This document shows, in pieces, positions 43,573 through 53,404 of a DNA stretch of 64,000 nt. The stretch is from Bordetella genomosp. 8 (GTDB lineage Bacteria; Pseudomonadota; Gammaproteobacteria; Burkholderiales; Burkholderiaceae_B). Below the pieces are notes generated by a model. The model made no database searches. It was given only the letters and a program-made list of their open reading frames with translations, and was not told the origin of the DNA. Each line of letters starts with the position of its first letter. Within the stretch, counting starts at the first letter, position 1. The stretch is from NCBI RefSeq assembly GCF_002119685.1, contig NZ_CP021108.1, positions 5,022,001 to 5,086,000 on the forward strand, written 5' to 3'. The position numbers were made by a program, and so were the translations under genes.

Positions 43573-43724
43573 CGCTGCGGTCGTGAAATCCCACCTGAGT
43601 TAGACGAAGTCGTGCAATTATGCGCCCTGCCATCGTCGCCGAAACCAGCGAGAGGCCTCAAGCCTAACAGAAGACCGGCATGGCCGCCGGAAGACGCGCA
43701 CGGCCACAGCCGGATACATCGATC

Positions 43725-44606
43725 ATGCGATACGACCTGACCAGCCTGGATTTGTTTATCGCCGTGGCCGAGGACAAGAACCTGACCAAGGCAGCGCAGC
43801 GCAAGCATCTGGCCGTATCGGCCATCAGCAAGCGCATCGCCGAACTGGAGACGCAGGCGGGCTCGCCCCTGCTGGTGCGCTATGCGCGCGGTGTGGACCT
43901 GACACCGGCGGGGCAATCCCTGCTGCACTACGCGCGCCAGATGCAGCATACGCTTTCCCTGATGGACGAAGAACTGGCGGGCTATGCCGCCGGGGTGAAG
44001 GGCCACGTGCGCATCCACGCCATCACGTCCGCCCTGGCGCAATTCCTGCCGGGCGACATCGAACGATTCGCCAACGACTATCCGCAGATCAAGTTCGACA
44101 TCGAGGAACGCGTGGGCACGGCGGTGGTGCGGGCCGTGGCCGATGGCCATGCCGACCTCGGGATCTTCGCCGAACAGACGCCGGCGCATGGCCTGCAACT
44201 ATTCCCCTACCGGCAGGACGAACTGGTGGTCGTGGTGCCGGCGACGCACGCCCTGGCGCGCCGCCAGAAGGTGCGTTTCGACACGGTGCTGGATCACGAG
44301 TTCGTCGGTCCTCACCTGGATAGTTCGGTGCACGCGCTGTTGACGGCGGAGGCCAAGAAGCGCGGCAAGCCGCTGCGGCCGCGCATACGCATCAGCGGCT
44401 TCGATTGCATGTGCAAGCTGGTGGAAGCCCAGCTGGGGATTGCCGTGCTGCCACGGGCGGTGGCCGCGCCCTACCTGCGCGGCGGCAAGTTGCGCGCGCT
44501 GACCCTGGCCGAACCGTGGGCCAGGCGCAGCCTGCTGATCGGCGTACGCAGCCTGGAAACGCTGCCGCCCACCGCACGGTCGCTGGTGGGGTATCTGCGC
44601 GCATAG
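43725..44606 (+). CDS. LysR-family regulator upstream of the aconitase operon
   Basis: From the ATG at 43725 the protein is 293 residues with an N-terminal helix-turn-helix (LTKAAQRKHLAVSAISKRIAELE, about 18-40) and a LysR substrate domain. The sequence continues plausibly to the stop at 44606. It is on the same strand as the aconitase and ends 95 bases before it, unlike the usual divergent layout. It may control that gene set or an unseen one. The 152 bases before it are divergent with the ASCH-like gene. Confidence 0.91.
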   Translation: MRYDLTSLDLFIAVAEDKNLTKAAQRKHLAVSAISKRIAELETQAGSPLLVRYARGVDLTPAGQSLLHYARQMQHTLSLMDEELAGYAAGVKGHVRIHAITSALAQFLPGDIERFANDYPQIKFDIEERVGTAVVRAVADGHADLGIFAEQTPAHGLQLFPYRQDELVVVVPATHALARRQKVRFDTVLDHEFVGPHLDSSVHALLTAEAKKRGKPLRPRIRISGFDCMCKLVEAQLGIAVLPRAVAAPYLRGGKLRALTLAEPWARRSLLIGVRSLETLPPTARSLVGYLRA

Positions 44607-44701
44607 CGCCGCGTGTGCAGGGCCCAGCGTTCTTCAACGGGAAACGCTCGCTTGGCGAAGCGTCAATTTTCCTGGCGGCGGACGGGGATTACGATCCGTC
44701 C

Positions 44702-47422
44702 ATGAATCGACCCGATCCCGCACTGCTCGACCGCCTTGCCGTCAACGGGCAGGACTATGCCTATGTCGCGCTGCAACGCATCCTGCCGGCGGACCGCCTG
44801 CGGGCCCTGCCCTACTCGATCCGCCTGCTGATCGAGAACGTGGCGCGCTGCCAGCCCGAGGCGCTTCCCGCCGTGCTGGCGCGCGCCACAGGCGGCGGCC
44901 CGGCCTGCGAAGTGCCCTTCCACCCCAACCGGCTGATGTTCCACGACACGACCTGCCTGCCGGCGCTGGCCGACTTCGCGGGCATGCGCGACGCCGTCGC
45001 CGAGCTGGGAGGCGACCCGTCGCGGGTCAATCCGCTGATTCCCGCCGTGCTGACGATCGACCATTCGGTGATCGTGGAACACTACGACGACCCGGACGCG
45101 GTTCAGGCCAACCTGGATATCGACTTCCGGCGCAACGGCGAACGCTACCGTTTCATCCGCTGGGCCGAACAGAGCCTGGACAACTTCAAGGTCATCCCGC
45201 CGGGCACGGGGATCATCCACCAGATGAATATGGAAGCGCTGGCCGAAGTCGTGTGCGCCGCGCGCACACAGGACGGCCAGGCCCTGCTGCATCCGGACGA
45301 TATGGTGGCCACCGACAGCCACACGCCGATGATCAACGGCATCGGCGTGCTCGCCTGGGGGATAGGCGGCCTGGAGAGCCAGGCGGCACTGCTGGGCGAG
45401 CCGGTCCCCATCGCCTACCCCGAGGTCGTGGGCATACGCCTGACAGGCCGCCTGGCGCAGGGCGTGACGGCCACCGACCTGGCGCTGACCCTGGCCGAAC
45501 TGCTGCGCGCCCACGGCGTGGTGGGCAAGTTCGTGGAGTTCTGCGGGCCCGGATTGTCGACATTGGGGTGGGCGGCGCGCGCCACCGTGGCGAATATGGC
45601 GCCGGAGTATGGCGCCACCGTGATGTTCTTTCCCTTCGATGACGAAGCCATGGATTTCCTGCGTCTTTCCGGCCGGACGGAAGCGCAGCGCGAACGCGTG
45701 CGAGCCTATCTGCTGGCGCAGGGGCTGTGGCGGCGCGATGGCGAGCCGGAGCCGCGCTTCGACGCCGTGATCGCGCTGGATCTGGGGGCCGTGCAACGCA
45801 GCGTGGCGGGGCCGCACCAGCCCCACGAGCGGCAGGCGCTGGCGCGCGCCGGGGCGTCCTTCGTCGAGCGCATGGGCGTGCAGGCGCCCTCGCCGGCCTC
45901 GCAGGGGACAGGCGGACTGGCAGGCGCATCGCCGACCCAGCCTGGGCCGACGGAGCAACCGGCGGGAAAGCCGACGGACGAACCCATGGACGGCGCCGTG
46001 CTGGTCGCCGCCATCACCAGCTGTACCAACACCGCCAACCCGCTGCTGATGCTGCAGGCGGGCCTGCTGGCGCGCCGCGCGCGCGAACGTGGACTGCGAC
46101 GCAAACCGTGGGTGAAGACATCGCTGTCGCCCGGGTCTCGCACGGTGGGCGACTACCTGGCCGAGGCCGGCCTGCTACAAGACCTGGAAGCCCTGGGCTT
46201 CGGCCTGGTCGGCTACGGCTGCATGACCTGTATCGGCAACTCCGGCGGCCTGGCGGCGGCCGGGGAAGCCATGGTGGACCGGGGCCTGCGCGGCGTCGCC
46301 GTGTTGTCCGGCAACCGCAATTTCGAAGGCCGCGTCAACCCCCGGCTGCCGGCCGGCTACCTGGCCTCGCCCGCGCTGGTCGTGGCCTACGCGATCGCCG
46401 GCAACATCCGCGTCGACCTGGAGCAGGACCCCTTGGGCGTCGCCGCGGACGGCCGGCCGGTCTGGCTGCGCGACCTGATGCCCGCCGACGAGGACGTCGC
46501 CGCGCTGGCCGAGCGCGTGCTGCGGCCCGAGCTCTTCCGCCAGCGCGCGGCGACCATCTGGGCGGGCACCCCGCAATGGCGGGCGCTGTCGGCGCCGCCC
46601 AGCGTGCGCTACCCCTGGGACGCCGGCTCGACCTACCTGCGCCGGCCCCGCTATCTGGAGTCGGTCGCGCCGCAAGCCGCGCCGCTGGCCGCGCTGCGCG
46701 ATGCGAGAGCGCTGATGGTATTCGGCGACAACGTCACCACCGACCACATCTCGCCGGCCGGCACCATACCGCCGTCCAGCGCGGCCGGACAATGGCTGCT
46801 GGCGCGCGGCGAAGCGCGCGAAGACCTGAATCAATATTCCACGCGCCGCAGCAACCATGAGGTCATGCTGCGCGGCGCCTATACCAACAAGGCGGTACGC
46901 AACCGGCTCGTGGGCGACCAGGGCGGCGCCGGCGCCTGGGCCTGGGACGCCGACGGGCGCGAGGTCCTGCCGGTCTACGATGCCGCCGCGACCTACGTAG
47001 CGCGTGGCATTCCCCTGCTGGTTTTCGCCGGATGGAACTACGGCGCCGGGTCCAGCCGCGACTGGGCGGCCAAGGCGCAGGCGCTGCTGGGCGTGCGCGC
47101 CGTGGTGGCGCGCAGCTTCGAACGCATCCACCGCAGCAACCTGATCGGCATGGGTGTGCTGCCACTGACTTTCACCGGCGACGACCACGGCGACATGCTG
47201 GCGCTCGATGGCAGCGAACGTTTCGATCTCCTGGGCCTGGACGACCTGAAGGTGGGCGACAACCTGCTGACGCTGCGCATCCGGCGCGCGGGCGATGCGG
47301 CGCCGCGCGAACTGCGGGTCTCCCTGCGGCTCGATGCCGAACAGGAAATCCGCTACCTGACGCATGGCGGCGTGCTGCCCTACGTGGTGCGCAAGATGGC
47401 CTTCACGGAGCCGCGCGCATGA
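44702..47422 (+). CDS. Aconitase family hydratase (AcnA type) with a Pro/Gly-rich insertion
   Basis: The 906-residue protein isomerises citrate and isocitrate or a related tricarboxylate. Iron-sulfur ligands are visible: the Cys of SCTNTANP and the pair in YGCMTCIGNSG. The swivel domain ends with the GAGSSRDWAAK motif. The start (MNRPDPALLDRL) is followed by typical AcnA sequence with PYSIRLLIENVAR and QDFTGVP-like positions altered to HDTTCLPALADF. About 35 residues near residue 400 (rich in Pro, Gly, Thr) are inserted just before DGAVLVAAITSCTN. Its neighbours are a lactonase (ATGA overlap) and a Bug protein, suggesting a catabolic paralogue rather than the housekeeping enzyme. Confidence 0.9.
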   Translation: MNRPDPALLDRLAVNGQDYAYVALQRILPADRLRALPYSIRLLIENVARCQPEALPAVLARATGGGPACEVPFHPNRLMFHDTTCLPALADFAGMRDAVAELGGDPSRVNPLIPAVLTIDHSVIVEHYDDPDAVQANLDIDFRRNGERYRFIRWAEQSLDNFKVIPPGTGIIHQMNMEALAEVVCAARTQDGQALLHPDDMVATDSHTPMINGIGVLAWGIGGLESQAALLGEPVPIAYPEVVGIRLTGRLAQGVTATDLALTLAELLRAHGVVGKFVEFCGPGLSTLGWAARATVANMAPEYGATVMFFPFDDEAMDFLRLSGRTEAQRERVRAYLLAQGLWRRDGEPEPRFDAVIALDLGAVQRSVAGPHQPHERQALARAGASFVERMGVQAPSPASQGTGGLAGASPTQPGPTEQPAGKPTDEPMDGAVLVAAITSCTNTANPLLMLQAGLLARRARERGLRRKPWVKTSLSPGSRTVGDYLAEAGLLQDLEALGFGLVGYGCMTCIGNSGGLAAAGEAMVDRGLRGVAVLSGNRNFEGRVNPRLPAGYLASPALVVAYAIAGNIRVDLEQDPLGVAADGRPVWLRDLMPADEDVAALAERVLRPELFRQRAATIWAGTPQWRALSAPPSVRYPWDAGSTYLRRPRYLESVAPQAAPLAALRDARALMVFGDNVTTDHISPAGTIPPSSAAGQWLLARGEAREDLNQYSTRRSNHEVMLRGAYTNKAVRNRLVGDQGGAGAWAWDADGREVLPVYDAAATYVARGIPLLVFAGWNYGAGSSRDWAAKAQALLGVRAVVARSFERIHRSNLIGMGVLPLTFTGDDHGDMLALDGSERFDLLGLDDLKVGDNLLTLRIRRAGDAAPRELRVSLRLDAEQEIRYLTHGGVLPYVVRKMAFTEPRA

Positions 47423-48492
47423 GAGCCAGCGTCTACGTGGGGTGCCGGACTTCCCGGGAGCGCAATGCGCGCGGACACGGCATCACGGCCTGGCATCGCG
47501 ATCCCGTCACCGGCGCGCTGAGCCTGGAGCAGGAAGTCGTGGACCTGGTCAACCCTTCCTATCTGGCGCTGGGCCCCCTGCCGGCAACGGGAAGCGGCCG
47601 CGTGCTGTACGCGGTGCACGGCGACGCCAGCGAGATCAGCGCCTTCCGCGTCGATCCGGACACCGGGCGCCTGGCTTTCCTGAACCGCCAGGGCACGGAA
47701 GGTCGCAACCCCGTGCACCTGGCGATCGCACCGCGCGGCACGCACATCGTCGTATCGAACCATGCGACCGGCACGCTGGCGGTGCTCCCGTTGGCAGGCG
47801 ACGGCACGCTGCTGCCGGTCAGCCAGCTGGTCTCGCTGCCGGGCGAGCCCGGCCCGCACCGCATCGAGCAGAAGCACGCGAAGCCGCACTTCAACCCTTT
47901 CGTGCCGGGCGGCGACGGGCTGATCGTGCCGGACAAAGGACTGGACCGGATTTTCGCCTTCCGTCTCATCGATGGCAGGCTGACGCCAGCCGCGGCGCCC
48001 TGCGTCGTGGCGCGCGAAGGCGCCGGACCGCGCCATATCGCCTTCCATCCGACCGCGCCCTGGGCTTATGTGGTGAACGAGCTGGACTCCACCGTCACGG
48101 CCTATCGCCATGACGCGGGCACAGGCGGCCTGGCGCCGTTCCAGATACTGTCCACGCTGCCGGACAGCTACACCGGCAACAGCCGCGCCGCGGCGATCGT
48201 GGTCGACGCAACGGGCCGTCATCTCTACGCATCGAATCGCGGCGACGACAGCATTGCCCTGTTCGCCATCGACGCCGCCAGCGGCCGCCTGCGCTACCTG
48301 CGCGCCTGGGCCACCGGCGGCCGCACGCCGCGCTTCTTCACCCTGGACCCCGCGGGCCGCTACCTGTACGCGGCCAACGAGGACAGCGACACCATCGTGG
48401 CCTTCCATGTCGATCCCGGCACCGGCGAACTCGCCGACGCCGGCGTGGTCGCGGCCACGGGCAGCCCGGTCTGCATGGTGTTCGGCGATTGA
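47419..48492 (+). CDS. Beta-propeller lactonase family protein
   Basis: The 357-residue protein is a seven-bladed propeller of the YbhE/carboxy-cis,cis-muconate cyclase group, with repeated blade ends such as HLAIAPRGTHIVVSNHATG, HIAFHPTAPWAYVVNELDS and TLDPAGRYLYAANEDS. Family members hydrolyse 6-phosphogluconolactone or other lactones. A dedicated pgl exists at 39983, so this one probably acts on another lactone linked to the aconitase substrate. It overlaps the aconitase gene by four bases (ATGA). There is no signal peptide. Confidence 0.87.
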   Translation: MRASVYVGCRTSRERNARGHGITAWHRDPVTGALSLEQEVVDLVNPSYLALGPLPATGSGRVLYAVHGDASEISAFRVDPDTGRLAFLNRQGTEGRNPVHLAIAPRGTHIVVSNHATGTLAVLPLAGDGTLLPVSQLVSLPGEPGPHRIEQKHAKPHFNPFVPGGDGLIVPDKGLDRIFAFRLIDGRLTPAAAPCVVAREGAGPRHIAFHPTAPWAYVVNELDSTVTAYRHDAGTGGLAPFQILSTLPDSYTGNSRAAAIVVDATGRHLYASNRGDDSIALFAIDAASGRLRYLRAWATGGRTPRFFTLDPAGRYLYAANEDSDTIVAFHVDPGTGELADAGVVAATGSPVCMVFGD

Positions 48493-48576
48493 CCGTCCCG
48501 GCCGTCGGGCGGAATCGGGCGGCTCGCCCGGATCCGCCGATCGAGCCGCAATGAAACAGAAAACATGAGGAGACCG

Positions 48577-49572
48577 ATGATGAAATCCCTGATCCCACGC
48601 CTGCGCGCCGCGCTAGGCATCGCCGCGCTGCTGGCCATCCCCTGCGCCGCCAACGCGGCGGATACCTATCCCACCATGCCGATCCGCCTGATCGTTCCGT
48701 ACACCGCCGGCGGCGGCGTCGACCTGATCGCGCGGCTGATGGCGGAGCGGCTGCACGACACGCTGGGGCAATCCATCATCGTCGAGAACAAGCCAGGCGC
48801 CAGTGGCATGATCGGGGCGAACTACGTTTCCAAGGCCAAGCCCGACGGCTACACCATCCTGCTGTCCGCGGCAGGCGAAATCGTGGTGAACCCGTCGCTG
48901 TACAAGGAAAAAATGATGTTCAACCCGGAGCGCGAGCTGGCTTCGGTGACGCTGGTCGCGCGGATTCCCAATGTGCTGGTGGTGAACCCGTCGGTTCCGG
49001 TCAAGACGCCCGCCGAGCTGGTGGCCTACGCCAAATCGCAACCCGGCAGGCTGACGTTTTCTTCCAGCGGGATCGGCAACCTGCAGCACGTTTCCGGCGA
49101 ACTGCTGGACCGCATGGCGGGCGTCGACATCCGCCACATTCCGTACAAGGGCGCGGCGCAGCAGATCGCCGACGTGGTCGCCCAGCACGTGACGATGACC
49201 TTCACCAGCGTGGCGGCCGCGATGCCCTTCATCAAGAGCGGGCAGGTGCGTCCCATCGCGGTCACGTCATCGCATCGCCTGGAAGCCCTTCCGGATGTGC
49301 CTGCCCTGTCGGAAACGCCCCAGCTCGCCGGCTACGAGGTCGTCAACTGGTTCGGCCTGTTCGCGCCGGGCGGAACGCCGACGCCCATCCTCGACAAGCT
49401 GAACACGGCGGCCCTGCAAGCCATGAAGGATCCCCGGCTGCTGCAGGCCCTGAAGGACCAGGGCGCCGAACCCGCGCCGTCGTCGCGCGGCGAATTCGAC
49501 GCCTTCCGCCGCGCCGAGACCGCCAAGTTCGCCAAGGTCATCAAGGAAACCAACATCACGCTGCAGGAGTAA
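48577..49572 (+). CDS. Bug/TctC-family periplasmic solute-binding protein
   Basis: The 331-residue protein begins at 48577 or 48580 (two adjacent ATG codons) after AGGAG. A signal peptide (MMKSLIPRLRAALGIAALLA, cleavage after ANA) precedes the Bug signature YPTMPIRLIVPYTAGGGVD. Also visible are NVLVVNPSVPVKTPAEL and NWFGLFAPGGTPTP. It likely binds a carboxylate metabolised by the aconitase and lactonase encoded upstream; no permease genes are adjacent. It is convergent with the next LysR gene. Confidence 0.93.
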   Translation: MMKSLIPRLRAALGIAALLAIPCAANAADTYPTMPIRLIVPYTAGGGVDLIARLMAERLHDTLGQSIIVENKPGASGMIGANYVSKAKPDGYTILLSAAGEIVVNPSLYKEKMMFNPERELASVTLVARIPNVLVVNPSVPVKTPAELVAYAKSQPGRLTFSSSGIGNLQHVSGELLDRMAGVDIRHIPYKGAAQQIADVVAQHVTMTFTSVAAAMPFIKSGQVRPIAVTSSHRLEALPDVPALSETPQLAGYEVVNWFGLFAPGGTPTPILDKLNTAALQAMKDPRLLQALKDQGAEPAPSSRGEFDAFRRAETAKFAKVIKETNITLQE

Positions 49573-49628
49573 GGAGGCCCACCACGGACGCCCCGGCCGT
49601 GTGAATGGCCAGCCCACGCACGACGCGA

Positions 49629-50573
49629 TCAGACCGTCAGGCGCGTGGACGTGCAGGCTCCCGCCTCGGCGGCCGCGAAGTGAGGCAGCAATACCGCGGG
49701 ACGGAAGTGCGCCGCCATCTTTATGAATTCGAGCGCGGCGCTGGACACACGCAGGCTGGCCGAGCGAATGAAGCACGTCTCGGCCGGCCGGCCACTGCCA
49801 TCGATGCGATGCGTGGCGACCATGCCATCCCTGACATATGGCCGCACACCTCCTGCCGGCAGCAAGGCGACACCCAGCCCCGCGCCTATGCTGTTCATGA
49901 TCGCATCGAGCGAGTACAACTCCATCGTGCGGCGCGGCGGGGCGCCTTCCCGATGGAGCAATTCCGCAAGTTGCGGCCGATAGGCGCAGCCGCTGGGAAA
50001 CACGATCATCCGCAGCGAGCGGGTGTCCAGGACTTCCTGCAGCGAACGTACTGAAGGCGGGCTCACCAGCACCAGCTCATCCATGAACATCGGCTCAGAG
50101 ACCAGCCCGGGAACGCAGATCGGTCCCGCCACGAATGCACCGTCCAGCTTGTGCGAACACACGTCCTCGATCAGGCGCCCGGTGGTCGACGTCGTGACGG
50201 ACAGATCGACGTCGGGCCAGGTCTGGGCGTACCGGGATATCAATCGCGGCAGCCTCTGCGACGCTGTCAGGGCGCCCGCGCCTATGGTCAGGGGACCTGA
50301 CGGCGCGCCGGTGTCCGCGGTGGCCTGTTTGGCCTGATCCATCAACTCGATGACCTGGAGCGCATAGGGCTGCAGGCGCTTGCCCGCAGCCGTCAGGACC
50401 ACGCCCCTGGAATGCCGCTCGAACAGCGGCGTCCCCAGTTCCTCTTCAAGCCGCCGCATTCGAGCGGTCACGTTGGACTGGACGGTGTTCAGCTCCGCCG
50501 ACGCGCGTCCTATGCCGCCCGTGCGCGCCACCATATTGAAGATCTTCAGGTCCCAGAGATTCATGTCGGCCAC
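49629..50573 (-). CDS. LysR-family regulator
   Basis: The 314-residue protein has a standard N-terminal helix-turn-helix (MNLWDLKIFNMVARTGGIGR, TVQSNVTARMRRLEEEL, about 4-40) and the effector domain. The ATG at 50573 could be replaced by one at 50564 (MNLWDL) without affecting domains. It lies just downstream of the NIPSNAP and enolase-superfamily genes on the same strand, 18 bases after the former, so it may be co-transcribed and control the island, including the divergent Bug gene. Confidence 0.92.
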   Translation of the reverse strand: MADMNLWDLKIFNMVARTGGIGRASAELNTVQSNVTARMRRLEEELGTPLFERHSRGVVLTAAGKRLQPYALQVIELMDQAKQATADTGAPSGPLTIGAGALTASQRLPRLISRYAQTWPDVDLSVTTSTTGRLIEDVCSHKLDGAFVAGPICVPGLVSEPMFMDELVLVSPPSVRSLQEVLDTRSLRMIVFPSGCAYRPQLAELLHREGAPPRRTMELYSLDAIMNSIGAGLGVALLPAGGVRPYVRDGMVATHRIDGSGRPAETCFIRSASLRVSSAALEFIKMAAHFRPAVLLPHFAAAEAGACTSTRLTV

Positions 50574-50591
50574 CCGGCAAGCCCATGTTGA

Positions 50592-50909
50592 TCAGATTTT
50601 TGACCAGGGCGCGGGATTTAACAACTGACTTTCCTGCAGTTGGATGTACGCGCCGGCTGCCGTCAACTTCTTGTATGCCTGCCAGTCGGGGTCCGCCTCC
50701 ATGGCCGCGCGACGCGCCTGGCGATCGGCGAAGTCCTCGTATTTCCACAGATGGACCACCTGGTTGACAGTGCCTATCTCGGAAATGAAGTACCCCACGG
50801 GTTCCCCCACGTGCTTCCGTTGCGCTGGAAATCCTCTTTCCTGGTACAGGCTGAGATATTCCTTCAGCTTGCCGGGGACGATGGTGTAGCGCCTCAATTC
50901 GATCAACAT
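50592..50909 (-). CDS. NIPSNAP family protein
   Basis: The 105-residue protein is a single ferredoxin-like NIPSNAP domain: MLIELRRYTIVPGKLKEYL at the start and NQVVHLWKYEDFADRQARR in the middle. Bacterial members are small cytoplasmic proteins often encoded among catabolic genes. Their reaction is not established. It lies 26 bases after the enolase-superfamily gene, an operon-like spacing. An auxiliary enzyme or binding role is inferred. Confidence 0.88.
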   Translation of the reverse strand: MLIELRRYTIVPGKLKEYLSLYQERGFPAQRKHVGEPVGYFISEIGTVNQVVHLWKYEDFADRQARRAAMEADPDWQAYKKLTAAGAYIQLQESQLLNPAPWSKI

Positions 50910-50935
50910 CTGGACAGCTCCTTGTCTGGAAACGG

Positions 50936-52081
50936 TTACTTCCGATGGTCTTTACGGTCGAGCAGCCAGCGCGACACGCCGGCAATGTCAGGCTCGACAC
51001 CCAGTCCCGCGCCTTGGGGCAAGGGGAACCTGCCGTCGCGGACCCGGGGAAAAGGAAGCGCAAGGGGCTCCCGCAGCGGATTCTCCATGACGTCATGCTC
51101 GAGTATTCCGTCCCCGCCCACGGCGGACAGCAGATGGGCCGATGCGGACAACCCAATGCCGCTACCCAGCCAGTGCGGGCAATACGTCAAGCCATTGGCC
51201 ACGGCCTGGCGGGCGACCGCGAAGCAGCCGGTGATGCCGCCCCACTTGAGCACGTCGGGCTGCACCACCTTATGGCTGCGCTGCGCGATCAGCCGCGAGA
51301 AATCCGCGAATCCGGCAACGTTTTCTCCCCCCGCGATGGGTGAAGAGGAAAGCATCGCCAATTCCGCCCAGTCTTCCGCCGGACTGTCGGCGGGAATCGG
51401 CTCCTCGATCCAGCCGAGCTCGCGTTCCGCCATCCTGGGTACCGCGATCCGTGCCTCCGGCATGTCCCAGCCCTGGTTGGCATCGACCATCAGGCGCTCG
51501 TCTCGAGCCAACTCCTTGTTGATTGCGTCCAGGACCGCGAGGTCCCGCGCCAGCCCGAACGCCACTTTGACCTTGAAGGCATTGAATCCGGCCGCGCGCG
51601 CCCTGTCGATGGTCTCCAGCGCGGAATCGGGATTGAGCCCGCTCGCATAGGCGGGCACGGTTTCGGGGACATCGCCCGGTACGAGCAAGGCCCTCAAGGG
51701 AAGCTTGGCTTTTCGTCCCGCCATATCCCAGAGCGCAAGATCGAGCCCGGCCAGGCAGGCTGCTATCGGGCCGTACTCTCCGCTCTGTATCGCCCAGCGG
51801 CGGGTCTTCGCGCTCAATGCATGCCATACGGCTTTCGGGTCATGGCATTCGACGCCCAGGGCCACCGGCGCGATGACCGTCTCGACCAGGCGGGCCTTGT
51901 TGTCGGCGGAGAACGGCGGGAAATTGCACCAGATCTCGCCCCAGCCATGCGCACCGTCGGAATCCTCCACGCGCAACAAAAGGACCGACCTGCGCGGGAT
52001 CGAACCGAAGGATGTCTTGACCGGCTCATGGACTTCGGCGCGGTAAAGGAAGGTCTCGATTCGAGTAAGTGTCGCAGCCAT
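50936..52081 (-). CDS. Mandelate racemase / muconate lactonizing enzyme family protein
   Basis: From the ATG at 52081 (GGGAGC upstream) the protein is 381 residues with the enolase-superfamily fold. The N-terminal capping domain carries GWGEIWCNFPPF. In the barrel, Lys170 and Lys172 (FKVKV) form the base motif, Asp200 (MVDANQGW), Glu226/227 (WIEEP) and Glu253 (GGEN) are metal ligands, and CPHWLGSGIGL lies near the end. It abstracts a proton alpha to a carboxylate; racemase, dehydratase or cycloisomerase activity cannot be told. It is divergent from a Bug gene and upstream of the NIPSNAP gene. Confidence 0.91.
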   Translation of the reverse strand: MAATLTRIETFLYRAEVHEPVKTSFGSIPRRSVLLLRVEDSDGAHGWGEIWCNFPPFSADNKARLVETVIAPVALGVECHDPKAVWHALSAKTRRWAIQSGEYGPIAACLAGLDLALWDMAGRKAKLPLRALLVPGDVPETVPAYASGLNPDSALETIDRARAAGFNAFKVKVAFGLARDLAVLDAINKELARDERLMVDANQGWDMPEARIAVPRMAERELGWIEEPIPADSPAEDWAELAMLSSSPIAGGENVAGFADFSRLIAQRSHKVVQPDVLKWGGITGCFAVARQAVANGLTYCPHWLGSGIGLSASAHLLSAVGGDGILEHDVMENPLREPLALPFPRVRDGRFPLPQGAGLGVEPDIAGVSRWLLDRKDHRK

Positions 52082-52333
52082 GACGCTCCCGCATATTGAA
52101 TGACTTGGCGGCATCTTAGCGTCGGGAAAATGCCGAGGGGAGCGATTCTTTCAGATGTCTTCGATCACGAATGCAGATACTCCGGGGATTCACATTTCCA
52201 GATCGATTCCATCTTGGAAAACTGCTACCGCCGCCCTTCACGCGACCATATTATTCATCGGCGGTCCGATGGGCACATGCCTGGGGGCACGGAAGCAGAT
52301 GGGCCGTATTCGCCAATCACAAAGGTGGCTCAA

Positions 52334-53356
52334 TTGACCAGGAAACCTCTCGGTGGCGGACTCATCCGCCGTTTCTACGCTCGCCACGCCGCCCGCCATG
52401 CGGCGGCCTTCGGCGTCGTTATGCTATCGGCCATGGTGCCCCTCCATGCGGAGGCGGCGGACTTTCCCACCAGGCCCATCACGGTGGTCGTGCCGTATAC
52501 CGCCGGGGGCGCGCCCGACGTCTTCGCGCGCACGTTGACCGAGGCAGTCGGAAAGGCGCTCGGGCAACCCATCATCATCGACAACAAGACCGGTGCAGGC
52601 GGCAATATCGGCGCGCAATACGTGCAGCGCGCGAACCCCGACGGCTACACCCTGCTGCTGTGCGCATTCGGTTGCGCGGTCGCGCCGGCCTTGTACAAAC
52701 CCGCGCCGTACGACATCGTCAAGGACTACGCACCCGTCACCCTGCTGGGCACCGTGCCCAGCGTGCTGGTGGTGAATCCGAACGTGCCCGCGAAGAATCT
52801 CGCCGAACTCATTGCCTACGCGAAAGCCAACCCCGGCAAGTTGAACGCGGGATCGGCCGGCGTCGGCACTTCGCCGCATTTGGCGATCGAGCTGCTTCGG
52901 GCGAAGACCGGCGCCGAGGTCGCGCATATTCCCTACAAGGGCGTGGCGTCGGTCGCCCAGGACCTGCTCGCGGGCCAGATCGACATGCTCTTCGACAACC
53001 TGCCTTCGTCCTTGGCGAATATCCGCGCGGGCAAGCTTCGGGCACTGGCGGTTGCCAGTGAACGACGCTCCCCATCGATTCCCGGCGTACCGACTTTTGC
53101 CGAAGCGGGCGTTCCGGGCTTTTACGTCACGCCGTGGTTCGGCCTCATGGCGCCGGCCAAGACGCCCCCGGCCATCCTGGACAAGCTCAATGCCGCCTTC
53201 GTACAGGCCCTGACGGACCCGGAGGTCAAGGCCAGGACCATGCAGCAAGGTATCGATCTGACACCCAGCACACGCGCCGGGATGGCCGCCTTCGTGATGA
53301 ACGAACGGGACAAGTGGAGCCAGATCATCAAGGCGAATGGCATACGCGCCGACTAG
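52334..53356 (+). CDS. Bug/TctC-family periplasmic solute-binding protein with a TTG start
   Basis: The mature region starts with FPTRPITVVVPYTAGGAPDV, the Bug signature, and shows VLVVNPNVPAKNLAEL and PWFGLMAPAKTPP. No ATG lies near the signal peptide. I propose TTG at 52334, preceded by AAGGTGG, giving 340 residues whose signal peptide is around residues 8-36 (AFGVVMLSAMVPLHAEA). The frame is open back to 52100 but that part is not protein-like. It is divergent from the enolase-superfamily gene and probably binds its substrate. Confidence 0.88.
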   Translation: MTRKPLGGGLIRRFYARHAARHAAAFGVVMLSAMVPLHAEAADFPTRPITVVVPYTAGGAPDVFARTLTEAVGKALGQPIIIDNKTGAGGNIGAQYVQRANPDGYTLLLCAFGCAVAPALYKPAPYDIVKDYAPVTLLGTVPSVLVVNPNVPAKNLAELIAYAKANPGKLNAGSAGVGTSPHLAIELLRAKTGAEVAHIPYKGVASVAQDLLAGQIDMLFDNLPSSLANIRAGKLRALAVASERRSPSIPGVPTFAEAGVPGFYVTPWFGLMAPAKTPPAILDKLNAAFVQALTDPEVKARTMQQGIDLTPSTRAGMAAFVMNERDKWSQIIKANGIRAD

Positions 53357-53404
53357 GCAGCGAACCGTGCCTGGGCTTTGCCTGGGAGCAGCGACAGGCC
53401 GGGC

